Shown: one piece after another, positions 1 through 9,202 of the stretch | Position numbering within the stretch: the stretch's first letter is position 1 | Layout of the letters: the number at the start of each line of letters is the position of its first letter | DNA from: an uncultured Paracoccaceae bacterium | Lineage (GTDB): Bacteria > Pseudomonadota > Alphaproteobacteria > Rhodobacterales > Rhodobacteraceae | DNA: 64,000 bases | NCBI GenBank assembly: GCA_947503775.1 | Contig: CANNFE010000011.1 | Span: forward strand, 38,436 to 102,435 | Direction of reading: 5' to 3' | Made by a program: the position numbers and the translations under genes | Notes under the pieces: generated by a model | Databases searched by the model: none | The model's input: only the letters and a program-made list of their open reading frames with translations | What the model was told of the DNA's origin: nothing

Positions 1-39
1 GCAACCCTAATCTTGCGCATGTCAGACGGCTCAGGACCC

Positions 40-330
40 ATGCGCCCGCATCTTATTTTTCTCTTCGTGTTAGCGGCCTGTGCCCCATTTCCGGATCTGG
101 ACGACACGCTGGACGAGACGGCGCGATCGGCCGCCTTCCCGGATCTCGTCCCCCTTGCCCCTATCCTTGCAGCGGTGGACGGCGACCGCATCCAGCGGCA
201 GCCGCTGACAGCTGAGGCTCGCGTCTCGGACCTTAGAGCCCGGGCCGCCCGTTTGTCCGGTCCCGTGATCGAACCGGCGCTGCGCCGCCGCATGGGGCGC
301 GCGATCACGTTGCAGCAGGCCGGGCGCTAA
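40..330 (+). CDS. Small putative lipoprotein, function unknown
   Basis: A 96-residue protein starting at the ATG at 40. The N-terminus (MRPHLIFLFVLAACAPF) is a short hydrophobic signal ending in a lipobox-like LAAC, so the mature protein probably begins at Cys15 and is lipid-anchored. The rest is Ala/Arg/Leu-rich with no domain I recognise. A TTG at 13 and an ATG at 19 are also in frame, but they would put polar residues before the signal sequence. It ends 39 bases before hom and may be co-transcribed with it. Lipoprotein assignment is inferred from the signal alone. Confidence 0.6.
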   Translation: MRPHLIFLFVLAACAPFPDLDDTLDETARSAAFPDLVPLAPILAAVDGDRIQRQPLTAEARVSDLRARAARLSGPVIEPALRRRMGRAITLQQAGR

Positions 331-369
331 GGTAACAGCAGCCAAACAGTGACAGATCAGGACAATTTC

Positions 370-1656
370 ATGACCCACCCCCTCAGGCTCGGTATTGCGG
401 GATTGGGCACAGTCGGTGTGGGCGTTCTCAAGCTGGTGACGACCCATGCCCAGCGTCTGACAGATCGCACAGGCCGCGACATCGTCATCTCTGCCGTATC
501 CGCCCGGTCGCGGGACAAGGATCGCGGTGTCGCCCTTGAAAGTTATGCCTGGGAGGACGACCCCGTCGCTTTGGCATCGCGCGAGGATGTGGACGTCATT
601 GTCGAACTGATCGGCGGCGAAGACGGTCCGGCGAAAGATCTTGTCGAGGCAGCCATACGCAGCGGCAAGCATGTCGTGACGGCCAACAAGGCGCTTCTTG
701 CGATGGCAGGTCAGCACCTTGCCCAGGCTGCTGAAGAGGCGGGGCTTTCGCTCCGCTTCGAGGCTGCGGTAGCGGGCGGAATTCCCTGTATCAAGGTTCT
801 GACCGAAGGGCTGGCGGGCAACGAGATCGACCGCGTCATGGGCGTCATGAACGGGACCTGCAACTACATCCTGACCCGGATGGAGGAAGAGGGTCTGCCT
901 TACGAAGAGGTCTTCGCAGAGGCCGATAAGCTGGGCTATCTCGAGGCCGATCCGACCCTTGATGTCGGCGGGATCGATGCGGGTCACAAGCTGGCGCTTT
1001 TGTCGTCCATCGCCTTTGGAACCCAGGTCGATTTCGGCGGGATCGCGATAGAGGGGATCGAGCGGGTCGAGATCGCCGATATCCGCCATGCCGCCGATAT
1101 GGGCTTTCGGATCAAGCTGTTGGGCGTAGCGCAACTGACCGGGCGCGGTCTTGAGCAGCGGATGTCGCCCTGTCTGGTTCCGAAGGGATCGCCTCTGGGT
1201 CAGCTTCAGGGTGCGACCAACATGGTCGTCCTCGAAGGCGATGCAGCGGGCCAGATCGTTCTGCGCGGCGCGGGAGCAGGCGAAGGTCCGACGGCAAGCG
1301 CCGTTCTGTCTGACATCGTCGATATCGCGCGCGGCTACCGCGTTCCGACCTTTGGACAGCCAGCGGACACGCTGCGCGCCGCGCGCCCTGCAATCGCCGC
1401 GGCGCCCGCTCCGTTTTACCTTAGAATGACGTTGCTTGATAAACCCGGCGCTTTGGCGAAGATCGCCACGGTCCTCGGAGACAGCGGCATCTCGATCGAC
1501 CGGATGCGCCAGACCGCGCATGCCGACCGATTGGCTCCGGTTCTTATCGTGACCCACAAAACGACCCGAACCGCCCTTGATGAGGCGGTTTCAGCCATGG
1601 AGGCGACCGGTGTTCTGCAAGGCACGCCCGTGGCCTTGCGGATCGAAGTTATCTGA
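370..1656 (+). CDS. hom: Homoserine dehydrogenase
   Basis: 428 residues, normal for the family. It reduces L-aspartate semialdehyde to L-homoserine with NAD(P)H, at the threonine/methionine branch of the aspartate pathway. The N-terminus has a Rossmann dinucleotide site (GIAGLGTVGVGVL), then VTANKALLA, the catalytic-domain signature GGIPCIKVL and MNGTCNYIL. A C-terminal ACT-type domain (about residues 350-425, starting FYLRMTLLDKPGALAKIA) is the usual site of threonine feedback. I chose the ATG at 370, which has an AGGA about 8 nt upstream, over the in-frame GTG at 349. glpX follows after 23 bases and recJ overlaps glpX, suggesting one transcript. Confidence 0.95.
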   Translation: MTHPLRLGIAGLGTVGVGVLKLVTTHAQRLTDRTGRDIVISAVSARSRDKDRGVALESYAWEDDPVALASREDVDVIVELIGGEDGPAKDLVEAAIRSGKHVVTANKALLAMAGQHLAQAAEEAGLSLRFEAAVAGGIPCIKVLTEGLAGNEIDRVMGVMNGTCNYILTRMEEEGLPYEEVFAEADKLGYLEADPTLDVGGIDAGHKLALLSSIAFGTQVDFGGIAIEGIERVEIADIRHAADMGFRIKLLGVAQLTGRGLEQRMSPCLVPKGSPLGQLQGATNMVVLEGDAAGQIVLRGAGAGEGPTASAVLSDIVDIARGYRVPTFGQPADTLRAARPAIAAAPAPFYLRMTLLDKPGALAKIATVLGDSGISIDRMRQTAHADRLAPVLIVTHKTTRTALDEAVSAMEATGVLQGTPVALRIEVI

Positions 1657-1679
1657 CGCGCAACAAAGGAATATCCCCA

Positions 1680-2645
1680 ATGTCCTCTTCCGTCGAATTT
1701 CACGACCGTATGTTGTCCCTTGGCCTGGCCCGCGTGTCAGAGGCTGCCGCCTTGGCCTCCGCTAAGCTGATCGGACGCGGAGATGAAAAGGCCGCCGATC
1801 AGGCCGCCGTCGATGCGATGCGAACGCAGCTCAACCGGCTCGACATCAAAGGCGTCGTCGTCATCGGAGAGGGCGAGCGGGACGAAGCCCCGATGCTTTA
1901 TATCGGTGAAGAGGTCGGATCCGGCAGCGGGCCTGCCGTCGACATCGCGCTTGATCCGCTCGAGGGGACGACGCTCACTGCCAAGGATATGCCCAACGCG
2001 CTCGCCGTGATTGCGATGGGCCCGCGCGGATCGATGCTGCATGCGCCCGACGTCTATATGGACAAACTCGCCATTGGCCCGGGGTTCCGGCAAGGCGTCG
2101 TCACGCTGGACATGTCCCCGAGCGAGCGTGTCTCGGCACTCGCCTCTGCCAAGGGATGCTCGACCGAGGATATCACCGTCTGCGTCCTTGAGCGGGACCG
2201 CCACGACGAGATGCTGGACGAGCTTCGCGGAACCGGCGCGGCCATCCGGCTTATCACGGACGGCGATGTCGCGGGTGTCATGCATTGCGCCGAGCCCGAG
2301 AAGACCGGGATCGACATGTATATGGGATCGGGCGGCGCGCCCGAAGGTGTGCTTGCGGCCGCCGCTCTCAAATGCATGGGCGGTCAGATGTTCGGTAAGC
2401 TGCTATTCCGGAACGACGATGAAAAAGACCGCGCCTCCAAAGCCGGGATCACGAATTTCGATCGGGTCTATACACGAGATGACATGGTCACCGAGGATGT
2501 GATCTTTGCGGCGACAGGCGTCACCGATGGCTCTCTCGTGCCGGGCATTCGCCGGGAGGTCGGGTATCTGACGGCAGAGACAATCCTGATGCGGTCCAAG
2601 ACAGGCTCTGTTCGGCGCATGACTTACCGCAACCCCACCTCTTGA
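1680..2645 (+). CDS. glpX: Class II fructose-1,6-bisphosphatase
   Basis: 321 residues, the expected length for GlpX. It hydrolyses fructose 1,6-bisphosphate to fructose 6-phosphate in gluconeogenesis; some homologues also act on sedoheptulose 1,7-bisphosphate. Visible family motifs are GEGERDEAPMLYIGEEVG and the metal-binding DIALDPLEGTT, then GVLAAAALKCMGGQM. An AAAGGAATA Shine-Dalgarno-like stretch precedes the ATG. Its stop TGA at 2643-2645 overlaps the TTG start of recJ, so the two are probably translationally coupled. Confidence 0.95.
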   Translation: MSSSVEFHDRMLSLGLARVSEAAALASAKLIGRGDEKAADQAAVDAMRTQLNRLDIKGVVVIGEGERDEAPMLYIGEEVGSGSGPAVDIALDPLEGTTLTAKDMPNALAVIAMGPRGSMLHAPDVYMDKLAIGPGFRQGVVTLDMSPSERVSALASAKGCSTEDITVCVLERDRHDEMLDELRGTGAAIRLITDGDVAGVMHCAEPEKTGIDMYMGSGGAPEGVLAAAALKCMGGQMFGKLLFRNDDEKDRASKAGITNFDRVYTRDDMVTEDVIFAATGVTDGSLVPGIRREVGYLTAETILMRSKTGSVRRMTYRNPTS

Positions 2646-4381
2646 GCTTTCTCGGTGTCGACAGCTCTCTGACAGGTCGTCGCTGGGTCGGCCCCAGCCT
2701 GGAACAGGATCGCGCCGCCCAGGCCATCGCGGATGCAACCGGTCTGAGCTTGCCGCTTTGCACCGTTCTTGCGCGCCGCCGTGTCCCTCCCCATGAGGCG
2801 CAGGCCTTCCTTACGCCGGTCCTGCGGGATCTGCTGCCGAACCCGAGATCGCTTCAGGATGCCGAAAAGGCGGCCCAGCGGCTGGTCCTGGCCGTTGAAA
2901 AGAATGAGCGGATCGCAGTCTTTGCCGATTACGACGTCGATGGTGGGGCTTCCGCTGCGCTGCTGATCCACTGGCTTCGCGATCTCGGGCGGTCTGCGAC
3001 GCTCTATGTGCCCGACCGGATCGACGAGGGCTATGGCCCAAACGAGACCGCGATGCGCCAGCTTGCGCGGGATCACGATCTGATCCTCTGCGTCGATTGC
3101 GGCACGCTCTCTCATGGTCCCATTGCCGCCGCTTCGGATGCGGATGTCGTCGTGATCGATCACCATCTGGCAGGGGAAACGCTTCCTGCTTCCTGTGCCG
3201 TGGTCAACCCCAACCGGCAGGACGAGGATGGCAGCCTCGGTCATCTTTGCGCCGCGGCCGTCGTGTTTCTGGTTCTGGTCGAGGGAAATCGCCAGCTGCG
3301 CGAAGCTGGTGGCACGCCGCCTGATCTGCTTGGCCTGCTTGATCTGGTGGCGCTGGCGACCGTTGCAGATGTCGCGGCTTTGAAAGGCGTGAACCGGGCC
3401 TTTGTTCGTCAAGGGCTCACCGTCATGGCGCGGCGGCAACGACCCGGGATCGTCGCTCTTAGCGATCTGACCAAGCTCGACGGACCGCCCTCATCCTACC
3501 ATCTGGGATATGTCTTTGGCCCCCGGATCAATGCAGGTGGCCGGATCGGCGCGGCCGATCTAGGCGCGCGCCTTCTGTCGACGGCCGATCCGGATGAAGC
3601 GGCCGCCTTGGCCGAACGCCTTGACCGCCTGAATTCAGAGCGCCGCGATATCGAGGCCCGGGTCTCTTCGGAAGCCATGGCCCAAGCCGAGGTCCGCGGT
3701 CTGGAGGCTCCTTTGGTCTGGGCCATCGGGGACGGCTGGCATCCCGGGGTCGTCGGGATCGTGGCCTCGCGCCTCAAAGAGGCGACGAACAGGCCTACGG
3801 TCGTCATCGGATTTGATGGGGATGAGGGCAAGGGCTCGGGCAGATCGGTCGGCGGCATCGATTTAGGCGCGGCCGTGCAGATGCTGACGGCAGAAGGCCT
3901 CCTGGAAAAGGGGGGCGGGCACCGAATGGCCGCCGGTCTTACCGTCAGCCGCGATCGGGTCACGCAAGCAATGGACCGTCTCTCCGAGCTTCTCGACCGG
4001 CAAGGCGCCGGTTTGCTCGGCCCGTCCGATCTGCGGCTGGACAGCGCGCTCGCACCGCAAGCAGCGACGCTCGATCTCGTCCACGCTCTTGAGCAAGCCG
4101 GACCTTTCGGAGCAGGCGCCCCCTCGCCCCGCTTCGTCTTTGCCGACACACAGATCTCGTTCGCCAAGGAGGTCGGCGAAGGTCATCTCAAGCTGAACGC
4201 CCGCTCAAGCGACGGCGCTCAGCTGGATGCCATCTGTTTCGGCGCCTTCAACGGACCGCTTGGCCCAGCTCTGCTTGGACATGACGGAGCACCGGTCCAT
4301 CTGGCCGGCCGTCTCGAGATCAATCGCTGGAACGGCCGCGAGCGCGTACAGCTCAAGCTTGAAGATGCCGCGCCTTCCTAG
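2642..4381 (+). CDS. recJ: Single-stranded-DNA-specific exonuclease RecJ
   Basis: 579 residues, the usual RecJ length. It is a 5'-3' single-strand DNA exonuclease acting in recombinational repair, mismatch repair and fork processing. The DHH phosphoesterase core is clear: the ADYDVDGGAS motif near residue 100, the DHH motif in VVIDHHLAGE near residue 170, and a DHHA1-type domain with the KGSGRS and GGGHRMAAG motifs near residues 400-430. Translation starts at a TTG overlapping the glpX stop; the protein start MSFLGV fits family N-termini and no better ATG exists nearby. Confidence 0.95.
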   Translation: MSFLGVDSSLTGRRWVGPSLEQDRAAQAIADATGLSLPLCTVLARRRVPPHEAQAFLTPVLRDLLPNPRSLQDAEKAAQRLVLAVEKNERIAVFADYDVDGGASAALLIHWLRDLGRSATLYVPDRIDEGYGPNETAMRQLARDHDLILCVDCGTLSHGPIAAASDADVVVIDHHLAGETLPASCAVVNPNRQDEDGSLGHLCAAAVVFLVLVEGNRQLREAGGTPPDLLGLLDLVALATVADVAALKGVNRAFVRQGLTVMARRQRPGIVALSDLTKLDGPPSSYHLGYVFGPRINAGGRIGAADLGARLLSTADPDEAAALAERLDRLNSERRDIEARVSSEAMAQAEVRGLEAPLVWAIGDGWHPGVVGIVASRLKEATNRPTVVIGFDGDEGKGSGRSVGGIDLGAAVQMLTAEGLLEKGGGHRMAAGLTVSRDRVTQAMDRLSELLDRQGAGLLGPSDLRLDSALAPQAATLDLVHALEQAGPFGAGAPSPRFVFADTQISFAKEVGEGHLKLNARSSDGAQLDAICFGAFNGPLGPALLGHDGAPVHLAGRLEINRWNGRERVQLKLEDAAPS

Positions 4382-4471
4382 ATTGCAAATCCTCTCAAAA
4401 ACGAGCGCTAGGGCACTCAAAAAGACACTTGCCCTCCGCATCCTCTTTGCCTAAGAGACCGCTACTTGAGT

Positions 4472-4546
4472 GGCCCGTTCGTCTATCGGTTAGGACGCCA
4501 GGTTTTCAACCTGGAAAGAGGGGTTCGATTCCCCTACGGGCTGCCA
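4472..4546 (+). tRNA. tRNA-Glu (anticodon UUC)
   Basis: 75 nt including an encoded CCA. The acceptor stem GGCCCGT pairs with ACGGGCT (one G-U pair), the anticodon stem is CCAGG/CCTGG around the loop TTTTCAA (anticodon TTC), and the T stem is AGGGG/CCCCT around TTCGATT. The 3' end faces an integrase remnant that begins about 110 bases downstream, so this gene was probably used as an attachment site. Confidence 0.95.
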
Positions 4547-4659
4547 CTTCTTGAAAGTCTTGTTTCTGTTCAGCAAGTTTGGGCGGTAAATTGTCTCATT
4601 AGATGGGACAGCCTCCGAAAGTGGGACATTCTTTCGGACGAACCAGTGGTCGTGAGCTT

Positions 4660-5709
4660 TCAGAACACATTCGCGGCGCGCAGCTTCTGGGACATGCCGC
4701 GCGTCTAGCGCGTGACATCATTGGACGTTTGGTGGCTGGTGATCGCCATGATCTCGAACTCTTGCTGCAGCCGAGAACGGGCAACCGCGCTGCAGCGCCC
4801 TACCGAAGCCATGGACAGAGTAGTTCCCTAGACCTGCTGCATCGCACCATTTGCGGAACCCATTGCCGAAGCCAGCCGCGTTGAAGGATCGCCCGTACTC
4901 GTTGACTAGGAGAGTTTCGCTGTCAGTCGCCTCGTATGACAAGTGCTGCTGAAGCTCTGGGATGACGGGGATCTCGAGGATGATCGGATAGCGGTTGCGG
5001 CCCTTGTGCTGCGTGAACAGTAGCTACAGAACGCCCTCGTCGTCCTCGCGCAGGTCTCGCCATCCGAAGCGCACGATGTCCGAGCGGCGCTGTCCGGTGT
5101 AGAGAGCTAGCGCCAATGCCAACAGCGCTATGATGCCGGGTGGATGAGCGTCCTAGTATGCCTTGATCTCGTGGAGTGTCCAAGAGTGGTACCCTTCGGA
5201 ACTCGTTGGCAGATATTCCACAGGCGCAGCCGGATTGCTGTTATGTAAATCGCACCGAATAGCGAAACGAAAGAGCTGACGAGCGTCTTGATCATCGTGT
5301 TTGCGGCAGAGGGCGTTTTAATCATCGCATCATGTCTGGCGCGAACGTGTCTCGGAAGTAGTTTCGCGAATGGCTTGTCCCCATCCGCGTTATTTTCGCA
5401 GAACCGCTCGGGAACAGATCGCCGAGTGCGCCGGGTCGATGCATCCAACTGCTTATACATCGGCGAGCTGAGATATTGGGTACAGAGCCATCGAAAGGAT
5501 CGCGCGCCATTCGGCTGCCGCGCCGACGATGAGACTACAAACATGTTAGCTTCCCCGGAGACCGCCTGCTGATAGTCTGCCAAGAACTCCGGCGCCCCCA
5601 CAGGTTTGCGGAGGCGGATCTTCGGATGCCCTGTCCTCCGATAGTAGATCCGAACATTGCCGTGCCGGTCAGTGTCCTCGACCACATATTTCATGCGGAG
5701 CAATTTCAT
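4660..5709 (-). pseudogene. Broken tyrosine recombinase (integrase) beside tRNA-Glu
   Basis: Fragments of one phage-type integrase lie in several frames on the minus strand. The N-terminal part (from MKLLRMKYVVEDTDRHGNV at 5709) runs to about 5230. The middle part carries ALALALYTGQRRSDIVRFGWRDL and a later part MSYEATDSETLLVNEYGRSF...GNGFRKWCDAAGL. The C-terminus reads EIMAITSHQTSNDVTR, a TAG stop, then TRG. That TAG (4705-4707) falls exactly where the catalytic tyrosine of R-Y-T should be, and at least two frameshifts interrupt the rest. The C-terminal end points at tRNA-Glu, the classic arrangement for a tRNA-integrating element. It cannot encode an active recombinase. Confidence 0.85.
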
Positions 5710-5722
5710 GGGGTAGGTCGTT

Positions 5723-5971
5723 TCACAGATCCCATGGATTGTCCTCCATAACCGTTGCACCTTCGAGCAATTCGAACGCGCGATCAATATGGCGGCGATC
5801 CCAAACGCAACGGTCATCAATGCGTTTCGGTAGGAGCATGCGCCCGTCGCGGACCATAAGGTCGAACTTTGATGTGCCGATCCCGACGTACTCGGCGGCT
5901 TGATACCGGGACAAACCTCGCCGCTCCGGGGCCGGGCAGTAATCAGTCTTCGCGGGCTTTCGGTCTAGCAT
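5723..5971 (-). CDS. AlpA/excisionase-like DNA-binding protein
   Basis: 82 residues from the ATG at 5971. The segment LSRYQAAEYVGIGTSKFDLMVRDG followed by PKRIDDRCVWDRRHID has the form of a MerR-like winged-helix (HTH_17) found in AlpA regulators and recombination directionality factors. It lies just upstream of the dead integrase with 13 bases between them, the usual excisionase-integrase order. It seems intact but its partner is broken, so any remaining role is uncertain. An in-frame ATG at 6013 would lengthen it by 14 residues. Confidence 0.65.
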   Translation of the reverse strand: MLDRKPAKTDYCPAPERRGLSRYQAAEYVGIGTSKFDLMVRDGRMLLPKRIDDRCVWDRRHIDRAFELLEGATVMEDNPWDL

Positions 5972-6054
5972 TGGCGACGATCCTCCATCGAACGTCCTCT
6001 TCCAATGCTGCAATTGGGTTCAACCTTCGTCCAGAGTGCCGTCGGTTTGTAACA

Positions 6055-7597
6055 AAATAACGGCGTATGAGTGGCCGCGCCCTGAGACAAAGCCTTTGCT
6101 ACGTCCAGATCTGTGATGCGCGTGTCTCGAGACAGACCCGCCAGGATCTTCTATGCTTCGCCCGGGCGTCGGTCAGCTTCCCCGGCCAGGCATGCGCCCG
6201 CAACAGCTGGGCGGCCATTGGCGAGATATGGGGAAGGCCTTCCCCTTCCGCGCCGCTTTGCATCAGCGCCTCGATAGCCTCGTCGACATCCTCGGCCCGC
6301 TCGCGGGTCGTCGGAACCGTCACGGATCGGCCGGCCAGTATCTGGTTCAGGAGGGGGTCAACACCATCGCCCGCCACCATCTCCGCCAGCGATGTGAGCG
6401 CTGCAAGGTAAACCTCCGCGACGCCGGTGAAGGCCTTGCGCCCGTTGATGGGAGTGAAGATGCCGCCGCTGCACCCTGTGGGGCAAGTCGTCAAGGTCAT
6501 GGACGGCCACCGCACCTTCGTATATAGCCAGAAATCCCTTTGTCCTCGCCGGTCCTTGCATGCCAAACAGACGGTTCAGGATCTGGCTCTTGGTGAGTTC
6601 GGCAGCCAAGAGCTCAACGATCTTGTTGGCCTTGAACCCGCGCAGATCAGCGACACAAAGCGCGCCGCCTCTGGATCCGGCAAGATCTGTGACACGTGAC
6701 CCAAGTTCGAAAAGCCGCTGCGAGGATCCATGAAGGCTAACCCGTCGCAGGGTTTCAAAGACCTTTGAGCGACCTGCCTTACGCTGTTCCAGCGCGCGAA
6801 CCGCATTCTTGAAGATTGTGGTCTGGTCCACGACCGAGGTTTCGATGGGGATCCGGTCGATGGTCGGGCCATTGGTATAGCCATCCGCACGCGACGCCTC
6901 AAGGACCATCGTCAGATCGCTTGCCGTCTCAATGCGTCTGCCGTCGAGCATGAACTGGCATGACTTTGTCTCACGACGGATTCTGCGCCGAGGCTCCGCT
7001 GCGATGACGGTCGCCGCGGACGGGTCCACACGTGCCGGTGCGCCAAAGGCGCCGCCCGAGTTCCAGCCATAATTGAAACACACCGCGTTAACATCTGCCC
7101 GCGCCATAAGGACCGTCTGGTCGGCCGTCGTGACAGGAGCGATGGTCTGCAGACCGCGTTCTTGCGCTGCCCCTACAGCGCGATTTCGCCTCAAGCCCTG
7201 TGACCACGTGCGCAAGCACAGCTCTTATCTCAACAGGGCAATGCGCGACTGTTGGAAAATTGATGACACCCGAAATACCCATCTCGACCACGCGGTCGAG
7301 GGCGTGTCGGGTTGCCGCGCCTTCATCAAATGCTGAAAGTCCCGCAAAAACGGGGATGTCGCGAGTTGGAAGAATCTCCGTCTCAATGAGGTCGAGGGGC
7401 TGCGCATTCGCATCCATCAGCGGCATCATGCAGGCAATGGATGGCGCACCCCGCATCCGCAGCGATCCTGCTGTCAGCGCAAAGACGAAATCGGCTCCTC
7501 CCTTCTCGGCGGCCTAAACCACTGCACCGGACCCAATCGCTGCATCAACAAGAGATCGGTCAGTTCGTCCCGGCTTTTTAGAGTTTCCAAAGGTCAT
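6055..7597 (-). pseudogene. Broken regulator: TIM-barrel signalling domain fused to a degenerate NtrC-type AAA+ domain
   Basis: Read from an ATG at 7597, the first codons give GRTDRSLVDAAIGSGAVV, then a TAG (7514-7516, expected Gln), then AAEKGGADFVFALTAGSLR. This and PSIACMMPLMDANA, SGVINFPTV and TIDRIPIE are typical of the PF09370 TIM-barrel (PEP hydrolase-like) signal-transduction family. A frameshift near 7190 leads to VNAVCFNYGW onward. Another near 6480 leads to a region resembling a sigma-54 activator AAA+ core: LLNQILAGRSVTVPTTRERAEDV and ISPMAAQLLRAHAWPGK. A third shift near 6150 precedes a short tail. The AAA part lacks a recognisable Walker A lysine and the GAFTGA loop, so it may have been atypical before it decayed. 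Confidence 0.7.
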
Positions 7598-7820
7598 GCA
7601 AGCAAATGAAGCGGAGTTATCTGGAACAGCAAGCTCCAAAGCTTGCGAGGTTCAGCCGATCGCTCCTCACAGGAGGAGTTCTAGGTCCCATTAACGCTAC
7701 CGCCCTGCTGGCTTTGCAGACACTTGGCGCGGATTAACAATAATTAATGGATTGAATGCCACTCCTGTCGGTCCACGACGGCAACCGTTACGCCATGATC
7801 GGCGCAGAATAGGAGGGGCT

Positions 7821-8870
7821 AAAACGACAGACGTACGTATTATCGGGATCGAAATTGCTAAGCGCGTGTTTCAAGCCCATGCGATCAATGAAATCGGTGA
7901 GACGCTTTGAACCGAGAAACTGAACCGCCCTCAGTTTGAGCGGTTCATTCGAGAGCTTCCTCCAGCAAAGATAGCCATGGAAACCTTTGGTGGCGCGCAT
8001 CATTGGGGTCGCGTTGCGCAGCCTGTTGGCCTCAAAGTTCGGTTGATCCCGCCGCAGTACGTCAAACCTCATGTGAAACGACGCCATCGATGCAGCAGCC
8101 ATCGTGGAAGCTGCAACGCGTCCGAGCATGTCATTCGTTGCTGTGAAATCCAAGGCGCAACAAAGCCGTTCGGCCCGATATCGAACGCGTGACCTGTTCA
8201 TCCGCCAGCGCACCCAGTTGCTCAATGCGATGCGCGGTCATCTGCTCGAGTTCGGCATAGCCCTGCCCGTAGGGAGGAACGGTGTCCAACGGTTCCTGCA
8301 CGACACCAAAAACGCCTTTGAAACAGACGTCCCGCAAGAGATGCAATCGATTGCCCAGACCTATCTTCTTCAGATTTTGCCTTCACCGAGCAGATCTACG
8401 CCTACGAGAAAAAGCTACGCAAAGAAGCAAGAGGAGACGAAGAAATGCGCCGTATGCAATCAATGCCGGGCATTGGTCCGATTACCGCGCTCGCTGTCGA
8501 ACCGTTCAGCCCGGCGATGGACGACTTTAGGAGAGCCCGTGATTTCGCCGCGTGGCTCGGATTGGCAATAAGACAGAATTCAACCGGCGGGAAACAAAAA
8601 TATTGACGCATCACAACGATAGGGCAAAGAGACATTCGTCGCTTACTCATCATCGGAACCATGTCCCATATCGCGGCGTCGAAGAGAGCGCCTGATCGGG
8701 CAGACCCCGGCTGTTGGATATGCTCAAATGAAAACTACATCTGGTAATCGGTGTCGCGCTTGCCAACTGCATGGCACGGCGGCCATGAGCGATGTTGAAG
8801 ACTGGAAGAGACTACGAGATTCAAAGCGCGGCCGCGTAAGCCGGCTCTGGCTGACCGCAGCACTGAGAGG
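7821..8870 (+). pseudogene. IS110-family transposase remnant
   Basis: Plus-strand pieces in changing frames match an IS110 transposase. They include IIGIEIAKRVFQAHAINE with a stop soon after, AMETFGGAHHWGRVAQ, KVRLIPPQYVKPHVKR, then SFVAVKSKAQQSR, TRDLFIRQRTQLLNAMRGHLLEFG and, near the end, GIGPITALAVEPFSP and RDIRRLLIIGTMSH. The DEDD-type N-terminal and Tnp_20-type C-terminal regions can both be followed. Several stops and frameshifts make it non-functional. The ends are approximate; I could not define terminal sequences. Confidence 0.8.
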
Positions 8871-9202
8871 ACGGAAACGAGGTTAAGGAACGCGGATTAA
8901 CGAGATTGATTTCGGACAGGCAGACTAATTCTCCGGTGCTATGCAAGCCCGCATAACCGATTGACCAACGAATTCGCGCATCTCCATAACGGCTTGCAGT
9001 CCGTTTCGGCTGCACGAGAGAAGCAAAACACTCGTTTGCAACGATCTTTTTTGTAAAGCCAATTTTCAGCCACTCAAACAAGGGTTATCCACACCTGAAT
9101 TACGATTGCCAGATCGGTCTCTAGGGTCCGGCACGCTTGTAAGAACATTGACGTTACATTTTTCAGTGACAATGCCGGACACTGGCAATGGAAATCCGAC
9201 AC
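8871..9202 (+). other. Gap with no recognised gene
   Basis: About 330 bases between the IS110 remnant and the end of the dehydrogenase gene. The short open frames show no family signature, and I see no clear terminator or repeat. It probably continues the decayed accessory DNA. Confidence 0.4.

Noticed and set aside
70..1557. 495-codon minus-strand open frame across hom
   Set aside because: Antisense to a clear homoserine dehydrogenase; composition is that of a shadow frame.
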